Source: Virgisporangium aurantiacum (lineage in GTDB: Bacteria > Actinomycetota > Actinomycetes > Mycobacteriales > Micromonosporaceae). From it: a stretch of 42,738 nt of DNA. The notes below the pieces were generated by a model that was not told the origin of the DNA, ran no database searches, and was given only the letters and a program-made list of their open reading frames with translations. Positions 15,652 to 24,008 of this stretch are shown piece after piece. The stretch spans positions 1 to 42,738 of the forward strand of contig NZ_BOPG01000068.1 of NCBI RefSeq assembly GCF_016863635.1, written 5' to 3'. The position numbers were made by a program, and so were the translations under genes. Positions within the stretch are counted from its first letter, which is position 1. Every line of letters begins with the position of its first letter.

Positions 15652-17511
15652 ATGACTCACTTCAAGAGCAGCATGCGGGATCAGCTGTTCAATCTGTTCG
15701 AGGTGTTCGGCGCCGAGCAGTACCTCGGCCGCGAGCCGTACCCGGAGATTGACGCCGAAACGGCCCGCAGCCTGCTCGCCGAGGTGGAGCGGTTGGCGCG
15801 GGAAGACCTCGCCGCCTCCTACGCCGAAGGCGACCGCAATCCGCCGGTGTACGACCCGGCCACGTACAGCGTCACGATGCCGGCCGAGTTCCGGAAGTCG
15901 TACGAGGCGTTCATGGGCTCCGAGTTCTGGCGGCTGGGCGTCCTGTTCCCAGAGATCGGGGGCACCCCGGCGCCGCGGATGCTGTGGTGGGCGCTCGCCG
16001 AACTCATCCTCGGCTCCAACGCCCCGGTGTGGATGTACGCGTCCGGCACCGAGTTCGCCAACATCCTCTTCGCCGAGGGCAACGACGAGCAGAAGCAGTG
16101 GGCGAAGCTGTTCATCGACAAGGCGTGGGGCGCCACGATGGTGCTCACCGAGCCCGACGCCGGTTCCGACGTGGGTGCCGGCCGCACGCGAGCCGTCCCG
16201 CAGCCCGACGGCTCGTACCACATCGAGGGCGTCAAGCGGTTCATCACCAGCGCCGAGCACGACCTGAGCGACAACATCATCCACTACGTGCTGGCCCGTC
16301 CGGTCGGCGTCGAGGGTGCCGGCGGCCCGGGCACCAAGGGCCTGTCGCTGTTCGTCGTGCCGAAGTTCCACTTCGACCCGGAGACGGGCGACCTGAAGGA
16401 GCGCAACGGCGTCTTCGTGACGAACGTCGAGAAGAAGATGGGCATCAAGGTCTCCACGACCTGCGAGATGACCTTCGGCGAGCACGGCGTACCCGCGAAG
16501 GGCTGGCTGCTCGGCGACGTGCACCAGGGCATCCGTCAGATGTTCCTGATCATCGAGAACGCCCGCATGATGGTCGGCACCAAGGCGATCGCCACCGCGT
16601 CGACCGGCTACCGCAACGCGCTCGAGTACGCGAAGACCCGGAAGCAGGGTGCCGACCTGTTGCGGTCCACCGACAAGACGGCCCCGCGCGTCGCGATCAC
16701 CAATCACCCCGACGTACGCCGAAGCCTGATGCTCCAGAAGTCGTACACCGAGGGCCTGCGGGCGCTCGTCATGTACACGGCGAGCTGGCAGGACAAGGCC
16801 TTCACCGCGAAGCACGAGGGTGACGAGGTGACGGCCGACCTGGCCGACCGGGTCAACGACCTGCTGCTGCCACTGGTGAAGGGCTGCGGCTCGGAGCGGG
16901 CCTCGGAACTGCTCAGCCAGGAGTCGCTCCAGACGTTCGGCGGCTCCGGATTCCTCCAGGACTACCCGCTCGAGCAGTACGTGCGCGACGCGAAGATCGA
17001 CTCGCTGTACGAGGGCACCACCGCGATCCAGTCCCTCGATCTGGTCTTCCGCAAGATCGTGAAGGACCAGGGCGTCGCCCTCAATCACCTGTCCGGCGAG
17101 ATCAAGCAGTTCCTCGAGGCCGAGGCCGGCAACGGTCAGCTGAAGGAGGAGCGGCTGGCGCTGGGCGCCGCGCTCGGTGAGATCGACGGGATGATGCAGG
17201 CCGTCACCGGCTGGTTCGGCGAGGCGATGGGTGGCGAACCGCAGGCGCTGTACAAGGTCGGCCTGGCGAGCCGGCGCATCCTGCTCGCCCTCGGTGACGT
17301 CATCGTCGGTTGGCTGTTGCAGCGGCAGGCCGACGTCGCGCTGCAGGCGCTCACGCAGGAGCAGTCGCCCAGCGAGAAGGCGTTCTACGAAGGCAAGATC
17401 GCCGCGGCGCGGTTCTTCGCCCGCGAGGTGCTGCCCCGGCTGGCCAGCGACCGCCGCATCGTCGAGGGCACGAACCTCGACGCGATGGAGATTCCGGAAG
17501 AGGCCTTCTAA
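15652..17511 (+). CDS. fadE: Acyl-CoA dehydrogenase, long form (FadE5-like)
   Basis: This 619-residue protein catalyses the FAD-dependent alpha,beta-oxidation of acyl-CoA in beta-oxidation. It is longer than classic ~380-residue enzymes and matches the FadE5/AidB-like group in having extended N- and C-terminal regions. Typical segments are GATMVLTEPDAGSDVGAGRT (flavin/substrate contact), FITSAEHD, the substrate-binding RMMVGTKAIATASTGYRNAL, QTFGGSGFLQDYPLEQYVRD, and DSLYEGTTAIQSLDL with the likely catalytic Glu454. The ATG at 15652 has GAGGGAG upstream. It converges on sixA with a 4-bp gap and follows an operator-like palindrome. Confidence 0.94.
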   Translation: MTHFKSSMRDQLFNLFEVFGAEQYLGREPYPEIDAETARSLLAEVERLAREDLAASYAEGDRNPPVYDPATYSVTMPAEFRKSYEAFMGSEFWRLGVLFPEIGGTPAPRMLWWALAELILGSNAPVWMYASGTEFANILFAEGNDEQKQWAKLFIDKAWGATMVLTEPDAGSDVGAGRTRAVPQPDGSYHIEGVKRFITSAEHDLSDNIIHYVLARPVGVEGAGGPGTKGLSLFVVPKFHFDPETGDLKERNGVFVTNVEKKMGIKVSTTCEMTFGEHGVPAKGWLLGDVHQGIRQMFLIIENARMMVGTKAIATASTGYRNALEYAKTRKQGADLLRSTDKTAPRVAITNHPDVRRSLMLQKSYTEGLRALVMYTASWQDKAFTAKHEGDEVTADLADRVNDLLLPLVKGCGSERASELLSQESLQTFGGSGFLQDYPLEQYVRDAKIDSLYEGTTAIQSLDLVFRKIVKDQGVALNHLSGEIKQFLEAEAGNGQLKEERLALGAALGEIDGMMQAVTGWFGEAMGGEPQALYKVGLASRRILLALGDVIVGWLLQRQADVALQALTQEQSPSEKAFYEGKIAAARFFAREVLPRLASDRRIVEGTNLDAMEIPEEAF

Positions 17512-17515
17512 AGCG

Positions 17516-18022
17516 TCAGACAGAGGCCCGGGCCGTGTGCGCCGCCGACAGCGGTGCCTGGTCCGGGCCGAAGTCCGTCCACTCCCCGTCGACCACGTGC
17601 ACCGCGATCCCGGCCGTGCGCAGCCCCTCTTCCACCTCGGTGCCGGGATCGAGCAGCACCGACACCATCGAGACGGTCGGGTTGTGCCCGACCACCATGA
17701 GCACACCGACGTCGGGCGACATCGCCCGGATGAGCTCCAGCATCGCGATCGTTCCGGCCGAGTAGAGCTCGGGCGAGAGGACGAGATCGGGGGCGATCCC
17801 CGCGTCTCCGAGCGCGACGCGCACCGAGTGCCAGGTCTCCCGGGTGCGGCGGGACGTCGAGCAGAGCACGCGCTGCGGGCGCAGGTTCCGCGACGTCAGC
17901 CAGGCCCCGGCAGCCGACGCGTCGGCGTGCCCACGGGCGGTCAACGGACGGTCGTGGTCGGCCACGCCCTCCGGGTTCGCGGCTTTGGCATGCCTGAGCA
18001 ACACCAGCGTGCGCACCGTCAT
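17516..18022 (-). CDS. sixA: Phosphohistidine phosphatase SixA family (histidine phosphatase superfamily)
   Basis: This 168-residue protein begins MTVRTLVLLRHAKAANPEG, with the catalytic R10-H11 motif. It has CSTSRRTRETW (second Arg) and MVVGHNPTVSM (second His). The length and LLRHAKA start fit SixA, which removes phosphate from His of phosphotransfer proteins; a general phosphatase role is possible in Actinobacteria. It converges on the acyl-CoA dehydrogenase gene. Confidence 0.9.
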   Translation of the reverse strand: MTVRTLVLLRHAKAANPEGVADHDRPLTARGHADASAAGAWLTSRNLRPQRVLCSTSRRTRETWHSVRVALGDAGIAPDLVLSPELYSAGTIAMLELIRAMSPDVGVLMVVGHNPTVSMVSVLLDPGTEVEEGLRTAGIAVHVVDGEWTDFGPDQAPLSAAHTARASV

Positions 18023-18155
18023 CGAATTCAGCCTGCCTGATTGAGCCGCGGACCGGCGGGGTATCCCCCTCGATATCGGTTCACCTTAAGTCAGCGGTCA
18101 CTGGCCGCACGGGTCATCGCCGAGCGTGTCGGCCGATGACGACAGGAGGATACAA

Positions 18156-18431
18156 ATGGGCATCGGTGGAAGCATCGCCCTGCTGGTCATCGGCGCAATC
18201 CTCGCCTTCGCGGTGAAGGACACCGACCTGGGCGGTTGGTTGGACATCAACGTGGTCGGCTGGGTTCTCATTCTTGCCGGCCTGGCGGGAATGGTCCTCA
18301 CCCTCTGGGTGTGGAATTCGCGCCGGCGCCGCATCGTGGCGGCCCCGCCCGCGGCGGCGACGACCGATCGGTACATCACCCCGGACGGCGAGCAGGTGGT
18401 CGAGCGCCGGTACACCGAGCGTCGCTACTGA
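18156..18431 (+). CDS. DUF6458 family small membrane protein
   Basis: This 91-residue protein has two transmembrane helices, at about residues 4-20 and 31-50 (MGIGGSIALLVIGAILAFAV; INVVGWVLILAGLAGMVLTLWVW), then a basic cytosolic tail ending in VVERRYTERRY. This is the common actinobacterial DUF6458 pattern; its function is unknown. The ATG at 18156 follows AGGAGG, a strong ribosome binding site. It is closed by a perfect hairpin terminator. Confidence 0.88.
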   Translation: MGIGGSIALLVIGAILAFAVKDTDLGGWLDINVVGWVLILAGLAGMVLTLWVWNSRRRRIVAAPPAAATTDRYITPDGEQVVERRYTERRY

Positions 18432-18443
18432 GTGAATTTGATG

Positions 18444-18478
18444 AAGGCCGGCTCCCTGTGGAGCCGGCCTTTCTTCAT
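18444..18478. terminator. Bidirectional terminator between DUF6458 and hemolysin III genes
   Basis: The arms AAGGCCGGCTCC (18444-18455) and GGAGCCGGCCTT (18460-18471) pair perfectly over 12 bp around a 4-nt loop, followed by TTCTTCAT. The reverse strand also has a downstream T-rich run. It serves two converging genes; the hlyIII stop is at 18475. Confidence 0.85.
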
Positions 18479-19146
18479 GCGAAGAGCGCGAAGTAGACCG
18501 CGATGTGGTGGCAGAGCGCCGCCACCAGCGTGCACGCATGGAAGAACTCGTGGTGACCGAACACCTGTGGCCACGGGTTCGGCTTGCGCAGCGCGTAGAA
18601 CACCGCGCCGACCGTGTAGAACACGCCGCCGGCGATGAGCAGCACCAACGCGGTGACCCCGCCACCGCTGTAGATGCCGGGCAGTACGGCCACCGCCACC
18701 CAGCCGAGCGCGATGTACAGCGGCGCCGACACCCAGCGCGGCGCGTTCGGCCAGACCAGCTTCAGGGCGACGCCGGCGAGCGCGCCGCTCCACACGATCG
18801 CCAGGATCGTGGTGGCGGCACCGGGCGACAGCAGGAGCACCGCGAACGGCGTGTACGTCCCCGCGATGAATACGAAGATCATCGAGTGATCGAGCCGGCG
18901 CATGATCGGGTACATCCGCCGGGACCACACCCGGCGGTGGTACAGCGCGCTCGTGCCGAACAGCAGGCACACGGTAATGCTGTAGATCACACAGCTGATG
19001 ATCGCGCCCGGCCCCGGCCTGGTCGCCGCGAGCGCGCACAGCACCACACCGGCGATGGCCGCGACACCGAACGCGTACGCGTGCAGCCACCCCCGCATGC
19101 GGGGTTTTCCCAGGTCGGTCGGGCGTAGACGGGTCGGAGCGGTCAC
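18475..19146 (-). CDS. Hemolysin III family (PAQR/TrhA) membrane protein
   Basis: This 223-residue protein has seven predicted helices and the PAQR metal-site residues: SALYHRR, LDHSMIFVFIAGTYTPFAVL and GHHEFFHACTLVAALCHHIAV. The His and Ser/Asp positions suggest a Zn-dependent hydrolase-like centre. Bacterial members are linked to membrane lipid homeostasis; the hemolysin name is historical. The ATG at 19146 starts MTAPTRLRPTDLGKPRMRGW. Confidence 0.93.
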   Translation of the reverse strand: MTAPTRLRPTDLGKPRMRGWLHAYAFGVAAIAGVVLCALAATRPGPGAIISCVIYSITVCLLFGTSALYHRRVWSRRMYPIMRRLDHSMIFVFIAGTYTPFAVLLLSPGAATTILAIVWSGALAGVALKLVWPNAPRWVSAPLYIALGWVAVAVLPGIYSGGGVTALVLLIAGGVFYTVGAVFYALRKPNPWPQVFGHHEFFHACTLVAALCHHIAVYFALFA

Positions 19147-19179
19147 CCTTCCCAGGTTACGGCACCGTAGGTTTCTCGC

Positions 19180-21000
19180 CTATGAATGGTGTCCGACGTC
19201 CAACCCACGCAGGACGAGCGCCAGCCTTTCGGCGCCACCGTCGGCCACCTCGATCGGCACGCCCCAGTCCTGTCTGGTGAGGTGGCACGCGGGATGCTCG
19301 GCCTCGGCGTCGCACGTGGCGGCCTGCGCGGTGACCTGCAGCACACCGGTGCCCGGCCGCAGCACCAGCTCGCGGCTCAGGTCCTCGCCCACGCCCACGC
19401 CGGCGGCCAGCAGTTCCGGCGGCGACGCCGACACCTCCAGCCGCGTGGCCGGGCCGTACGAGACGTCGAGCTTCTGGCCGGGCGCCGGCTCGAAGATAAC
19501 TTCGAGCCGGATAGATCCGGTGGTCAAGGCGGTCGCGGGCCGCTCGGTCCGCATCCGGGAAGAATCAATATGACGCGTTGAGGCCACCACGAGTGGCGAA
19601 ATCCGATGGGTCGACGACTCCACGACGAAGATGTCGCCGTTGGCAGCGCGCACCAGGTCGCTCGGCTCGCCCAGCCCGGTCGCCACCGTGTCGACCCGTC
19701 CGTCGCGGTACCGCCGCACGGCACCGTTGTAGGTGTCGGCGACGTACACGGTTCCGTCGTCGAGCGCGAGCACGCCGAGCGGGTGTTGCAGCAGCGCCTC
19801 GGCGGCCGGCCCGTCGACGAGCCCGAAGTCGAACAGCCCCTGCCCGACGACGGTGTGCACCTCTTTGTTCTCGACGTAGCGCAGGGCGCTCGACTCGGAG
19901 TCGGCGATCCACAACCGGTCGCCCTGTGCGGACAGCCCGGACGGCTGGGCGAACCAGGCCTCCTGGAGCGGGCCGTCCCGGAGGGCCTCGACCGTGGTTC
20001 CGGCGTACACGCCGGCGGTGCGCTTGATCGGGTCGAACCACCACAGTTGGTGGATCCCGGCCATCGCGACGATGACGAGGTCGTCGTACCAGGCCAGGTC
20101 CCAGGGCGAGGACAGGTCGACGGCGAGCGCGTCATGGGCGTCGAAGTCGACGCTCGACCGCCACGGACTGCCGCTGCCGGCGACCGTGCTCACCTCACCG
20201 GTGTCGAGCTTCACTCCCCGGAGCAGGTGGTTGACGGTGTCGGCGACCACCACGTCGTAGCCGCAGACGTCGGCGACGCTCCTGGGAAGCTGGCACATGC
20301 CGCCGGGTTCGTTGAACCGGGCCTGCTCGGCCGGCCCGTCGACGTGACCCCGCTCCCGATCGCCGATCCTCCGGATCACCTTCTCGTCGTGGCTGTCGAA
20401 GACCACGAGGCTGTGGTGAGCTGAATCGGCTACGAGAAACGCGTCTCCTATGGTTATCGCTTTTCCGGGGAACCGCAGTTCGGTTTCTTTCGGTGCGGGT
20501 GGCACGTACGGGCCGGCGCCGCGGACCAGCGTTCCCTTGCGCTCGTGTTCCTCGACGAGCCGATCGATCATGCGGGCGAGGCCCTCGGCGTGGCCCTCCC
20601 CGGCCATCGACGCGACGACGTAGCCCTCGGGGTCGACGACCGAGAGCGTCGGCCAGGCCTTGGCGGTGTACTGCTGCCACATGTCAAGGTCCGGGTCGTC
20701 GAGCACGGGATGGGTGACGCCGTACCGCTCCACGGCGGCGGCGAGCGCCACCGGGTCCTTCTCGTGCTCGAATTTGGGCGAGTGCACGCCGATGACGACG
20801 AGCACATCGGCGTACTTTTCTTCGAGCGGGCGCAGTTCGTCGAGCACGTGCAGGCAGTTGATGCAGCAGAACGTCCAGAAGTCGAGGATCGCGATGCGGC
20901 CCCTGAGGTCCTTCAGTTCGAGCGCCCGCCCGCCCGTGTTGAGCCAGCCGCGTCCCCTGAGCTCCGGTGCCCTGACTCTCACTTCTTCGGGCTCAGGCAC
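19180..21000 (-). CDS. Thioredoxin-like/NHL-repeat protein (NHLRC2-like)
   Basis: This 606-residue protein has an N-terminal thioredoxin-like domain (about residues 8-150; FWTFCCINCLHVLDELRPLE with the CxxC at 46-49) followed by an NHL six-bladed beta-propeller (about 170-480; DAFLVADSAHHSLVVFD, LWIADSESSALRY, VYVADTYNGAVRRYRDG). A beta-rich C-terminal domain completes it. The same order occurs in animal NHLRC2. Redox or folding activity in the cytosol is likely, as no signal peptide is seen. The GTG at 21000 overlaps the upstream gene by 22 bp; an in-frame GTG at 20982 overlaps its stop as GTGA and is equally plausible. Translation is probably coupled to the Pro-rich protein. Confidence 0.92.
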   Translation of the reverse strand: MPEPEEVRVRAPELRGRGWLNTGGRALELKDLRGRIAILDFWTFCCINCLHVLDELRPLEEKYADVLVVIGVHSPKFEHEKDPVALAAAVERYGVTHPVLDDPDLDMWQQYTAKAWPTLSVVDPEGYVVASMAGEGHAEGLARMIDRLVEEHERKGTLVRGAGPYVPPAPKETELRFPGKAITIGDAFLVADSAHHSLVVFDSHDEKVIRRIGDRERGHVDGPAEQARFNEPGGMCQLPRSVADVCGYDVVVADTVNHLLRGVKLDTGEVSTVAGSGSPWRSSVDFDAHDALAVDLSSPWDLAWYDDLVIVAMAGIHQLWWFDPIKRTAGVYAGTTVEALRDGPLQEAWFAQPSGLSAQGDRLWIADSESSALRYVENKEVHTVVGQGLFDFGLVDGPAAEALLQHPLGVLALDDGTVYVADTYNGAVRRYRDGRVDTVATGLGEPSDLVRAANGDIFVVESSTHRISPLVVASTRHIDSSRMRTERPATALTTGSIRLEVIFEPAPGQKLDVSYGPATRLEVSASPPELLAAGVGVGEDLSRELVLRPGTGVLQVTAQAATCDAEAEHPACHLTRQDWGVPIEVADGGAERLALVLRGLDVGHHS

Positions 21001-23600
21001 AGCACTTCGGTCTTGCCGTCGCGTTCAATGAGGACGAAGGGCTGGGCCTGGTCGGCGCAGTCCTCCCGCTTGGTCTCCTTGGAGACAACCGAGAAGGCGC
21101 CCTTCTCGCTGCAGTCGACCTGCTTCGCCTCGTTGCCGTCCTGCTTGACACACGACCCGACGGCAAAATTGTTGGAGCTGCCGAGCACCCTGAACGCGAC
21201 AAACCCACCCGTGGCCAAGAGCAGAATCACCGCGGCCGCGATCAGCCCGATGATGAGCAGTTTCTTCTTGCCGCCGGACGATGTCCCTGTTCTCGTCCCT
21301 GTCGCCGGTGTGGGTGCGCCGTAGACGCCGCCGCCCTGCTGCTGCTGCGCGTCACCGTAGGCATGCCCGAATCCGGGCGGCCCCGAAGCCGGTTCGTTGC
21401 CAAACGCCGAGTCTCCATACGGTGACGGTGGTCCACTGGCCGGGGCCGCGCCACCGCCGGGCGGTGCTCCGAACGTCGTGCCGAAGCCGGGGCCGCTGGC
21501 GGGTGCTGCCGTGCCGAAGCCTGGTCCGCTCGCCGGTGCTGCACCGAATCCTGCGCCGCTGGCGGGTGCCGCGGTGCCGAATCCTGCTCCGCTGGCTGGT
21601 GCCGCGCCGCTGAACCCTGCGCCACTGGCCGGTGTTGCCGTGCCGAATCCTGCGCCACTGGCCGGTGTTGCCGTGCCGAAGCCTGCTCCGCTGGCGGGTG
21701 GGGCTGCGAAGGCTGATTCGTTGGCCGATTCTGCCGTGCCGAATCCTGTGCCGCCGGCCGGCGGTGCGCTGAACCCTGCGCCGCTGGCCGGTGGTGCGCT
21801 GAATCCTGCGCCACTCGCGGGCGGTGCGTCGAATCCCGCGCCGCTGGCCGGCGCTGCCCCGCTGAACCCCGCGCCACTCGTGGGCGGTGCGTTGAATCCT
21901 GCGCCGCTGGCCGGTGGTGCGCTGAACCCTGCTCCGCTGGCGGGCGCCGCACCGAATCCGGCGGGCGGCCCGCTGGCCGGCGGCGCGCCGAACGCCGACT
22001 CGTCACCGGCCGGCGGCGATTGGTACGACGGCGGCCCGGACGACACCGGCGGAGTCCGCTCCGCCTCAGCCGGGGAACCAACCGGCTGGAACCCCGGGAA
22101 CGACCCCGCCGGACCCGGTACGCCACCGGGTTCGTAGCCCCGAGCACCCGCCCCCGACGGGGGAGCGGACTGCCCAAATCCCGCGCCGGGTCGACCAGCG
22201 CCGGGTTGCCCGAAGTCCGGGGCGGGCGCGCCGAAGGCCGTCCCCGGCTGACCGAAGCTCGAACCGGGCTCCGGCGTGTCAGGTTCGTCGTCGGGCGGCG
22301 GCTGGCTGGGCCGGCCGTAGACCGCACCCCGCGCCGGGCTGGACGCCGGCGGCCGCCCGTAGACACCGGCAGCCGATTCCGGCTGGCTTGCCACGGCCGG
22401 GCTGCCGGGGATGGACGCGCCGCCAGGAACGGACGCGCTGCCAGGCACGGCAGGGCTGCCGGGCACGGATGCGCTGCCGGGCACGGATGCGCTGCCGGGC
22501 ACGGATGCGCTGCCGGGTGCGGCGGGGCTGCTCGGGGTGACCGGGTTTGCCGGTGCCGCTGGCGATCCACCCGCCGACGCCGGTGAGCCGTAAACCGTCG
22601 GCCCCGGCACGCTGGCCCGTCCCGCCCCAGCCGGACGCAGCGGCGGCGCTCCGGCCGGCGGGGGAAACTGCGGTGCCGCAGGCGGTTCTGCCGGCGGCGG
22701 CTGAGCGCTGAACGGCGCACCCAAAGCCCCAGACGGCGAAGCCCCCGCAGGCGACTCGAACGGCGACCCACCGGCGGGCGGTGCCTCAAAGACCGGTGCC
22801 TCAAAGGCCGGCGCCGACGGCGGCCCGGATGACGGCGCACTGGCGAACGGCGACGACGGCGCCCCCGATGACGGCGCACCGCCGAACGGCGGCCCTGATG
22901 ATGGCGGGCTCGCGAACGGCGACGACGGCGCCCCCGAGAACGGCGCTCCCGATGACGGCGCGCCGCCGAACGGCGTTTCCGACGGCGGACCCGATGACGG
23001 CGCGCTGGCGGACGGCGGCGCTGGTGGTCCCGAAGCCGGCCCGGAGATAGGTGCGGCCGAGCCCGGCGCGAACCCAGTCGCGCCCGCCGCGGGCGGCGGC
23101 GGGAACGGCGCCGACTCGTTGGGCGCCGGTGAGGGCGGCATCGCACCGGCCGGCGGCGGGAACGCGGTCGCGCCAGCTGGCGGCGGGAACGCGCTCGCCG
23201 GCGGCGGGGAGAACGCGGACGTGCCGGGCGGTGGGGAGAACGCAGCCGTGCCGGGCGGTGGGGAGAACGCAGCCGTGCCGGGCGGTGGCGCGGGGAATGC
23301 GGCCGAGCCCCCCGGTGGCGGCGGGAATGCGGCCGTGCCGGCGGGCGGTGGTGCAGGTGGCCCGGAAGTGGGTGGCCCGGAGGTGGGCGACGCCGACGGC
23401 GGTGCGACCGGCCCGGACGGAGGGAACGGGCCCAAGCGGGGCTCGTCGTCATCGTCGGGGTCTGGTTGGCGGCTGGCCGGGGTGCCGTACACCGAACCGC
23501 TGGCCCGGTTCGGGGGCGGCACTGAAGCGCGGGCCCGCGTGGGGGGCGGTCCGTCGGTCGGCGGTGTGGATTCGCCTGGCTCGTGGGTCTCGGCCGTCAT
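20979..23600 (-). CDS. Large proline/alanine/glycine-rich repeat membrane protein with LppU-like outer domain
   Basis: This 873-residue protein is almost entirely low complexity up to about residue 775. It is built of PPGTAAF/PPASGAGF-type repeats and short PGSASV repeats (around 22405-22520). A transmembrane helix (about 778-803; LLIIGLIAAAVILLLATGGF) precedes an outer domain of about 70 residues with four Cys (VGSCVKQDG, VDCSEKG, REDCADQ, EVLCLSPKK). That domain resembles the LppU/SCO3897-type small extracellular domain of Actinobacteria. The Pro-rich part lies on the cytosolic side by topology. The ATG at 23600 has GAGGAGG upstream. The gene probably makes an operon with the thioredoxin/NHL gene. 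Repeat number is likely variable between strains. Confidence 0.85.
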   Translation of the reverse strand: MTAETHEPGESTPPTDGPPPTRARASVPPPNRASGSVYGTPASRQPDPDDDDEPRLGPFPPSGPVAPPSASPTSGPPTSGPPAPPPAGTAAFPPPPGGSAAFPAPPPGTAAFSPPPGTAAFSPPPGTSAFSPPPASAFPPPAGATAFPPPAGAMPPSPAPNESAPFPPPPAAGATGFAPGSAAPISGPASGPPAPPSASAPSSGPPSETPFGGAPSSGAPFSGAPSSPFASPPSSGPPFGGAPSSGAPSSPFASAPSSGPPSAPAFEAPVFEAPPAGGSPFESPAGASPSGALGAPFSAQPPPAEPPAAPQFPPPAGAPPLRPAGAGRASVPGPTVYGSPASAGGSPAAPANPVTPSSPAAPGSASVPGSASVPGSASVPGSPAVPGSASVPGGASIPGSPAVASQPESAAGVYGRPPASSPARGAVYGRPSQPPPDDEPDTPEPGSSFGQPGTAFGAPAPDFGQPGAGRPGAGFGQSAPPSGAGARGYEPGGVPGPAGSFPGFQPVGSPAEAERTPPVSSGPPSYQSPPAGDESAFGAPPASGPPAGFGAAPASGAGFSAPPASGAGFNAPPTSGAGFSGAAPASGAGFDAPPASGAGFSAPPASGAGFSAPPAGGTGFGTAESANESAFAAPPASGAGFGTATPASGAGFGTATPASGAGFSGAAPASGAGFGTAAPASGAGFGAAPASGPGFGTAAPASGPGFGTTFGAPPGGGAAPASGPPSPYGDSAFGNEPASGPPGFGHAYGDAQQQQGGGVYGAPTPATGTRTGTSSGGKKKLLIIGLIAAAVILLLATGGFVAFRVLGSSNNFAVGSCVKQDGNEAKQVDCSEKGAFSVVSKETKREDCADQAQPFVLIERDGKTEVLCLSPKK
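21480..21960. repeat. Coding tandem repeats (SGAGF/APPASGAGF units)
   Basis: There are about 14 to 16 imperfect copies of a roughly 30-bp unit (consensus GCGCCGCTGGCCGGTGGTGC on the plus strand, continuing with a variable CTGAATCCT-like part), inside the Pro-rich gene. They translate as alternating SGAGF and PPA motifs. Slippage-prone; possible assembly collapse. Confidence 0.8.
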
Positions 23601-23706
23601 GCGCGCCTCCTCGGTCGCATCAGCACAACCTACCCGCTGCCCACACGTCCCCTGCAAAACCCCACCGTGCCCCGGGTGATCTCGGAAAACCCGAGCTGAT
23701 GCAAGA

Positions 23707-23733
23707 GGCCCGACCGGCGGGGCCGGTCGGGCC
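23707..23733 (-). terminator. Terminator hairpin between the 42-residue gene and the Pro-rich gene
   Basis: The arms GGCCCGACCGGC (23707-23718) and GCCGGTCGGGCC (23722-23733) form a perfect 12-bp stem with a 3-nt loop. TCTTGC follows on the minus strand. It lies 41 bp after the stop of the small gene. Confidence 0.7.
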
Positions 23734-23774
23734 GTGATCGGTGGTGCTCTTCAGGTGTCGTCGGTTCCGGCCGG

Positions 23775-23903
23775 TCACCGGGAGGCCATCGCCTCGAGTT
23801 CCTGGCGCAGGGCGTGCGACGGGTACGTGTTGATCGCGCGGGCGATGGCCGCACGGCGGCGGTTGGCGTCGCGGCGGACGCGGTAACGCTGGACGATGCT
23901 CAT
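23775..23903 (-). CDS. Very small basic protein (42 residues)
   Basis: The reading frame begins MSIVQRYRVRRDANRRRAAI and ends QELEAMASR; it is Arg/Ala-rich and predicted helical. GAGGAAGGGA lies about 9 to 14 nt upstream, and a perfect hairpin terminator follows, so the stretch has a complete gene layout. Coding bias fits (G/C third positions). Function is unknown; possibly a nucleic-acid-associated or regulatory peptide. It diverges in no shared operon; upstream is the end of the E2 gene, transcribed in the same direction. Confidence 0.65.
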   Translation of the reverse strand: MSIVQRYRVRRDANRRRAAIARAINTYPSHALRQELEAMASR

Positions 23904-24008
23904 GATGGGATCCCTTCCTCTACACCTTAGTTAACGGCGTAGAGGCGGGGATATTCCAACGATTTGAAGGTGACGCGCCGCACACCCCGACGAATATTCG
24001 GTTGCGGT

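Noticed and set aside
15622..17706. 694-codon minus-strand open frame opposite fadE
   Set aside because: The translation is His/Arg/Leu-rich with no domain; the plus strand encodes a complete acyl-CoA dehydrogenase.
21480..22520. Regularly spaced repeats resembling a CRISPR array
   Set aside because: The units are in-frame coding repeats of a Pro-rich protein with no unique spacers of constant length and no cas genes.
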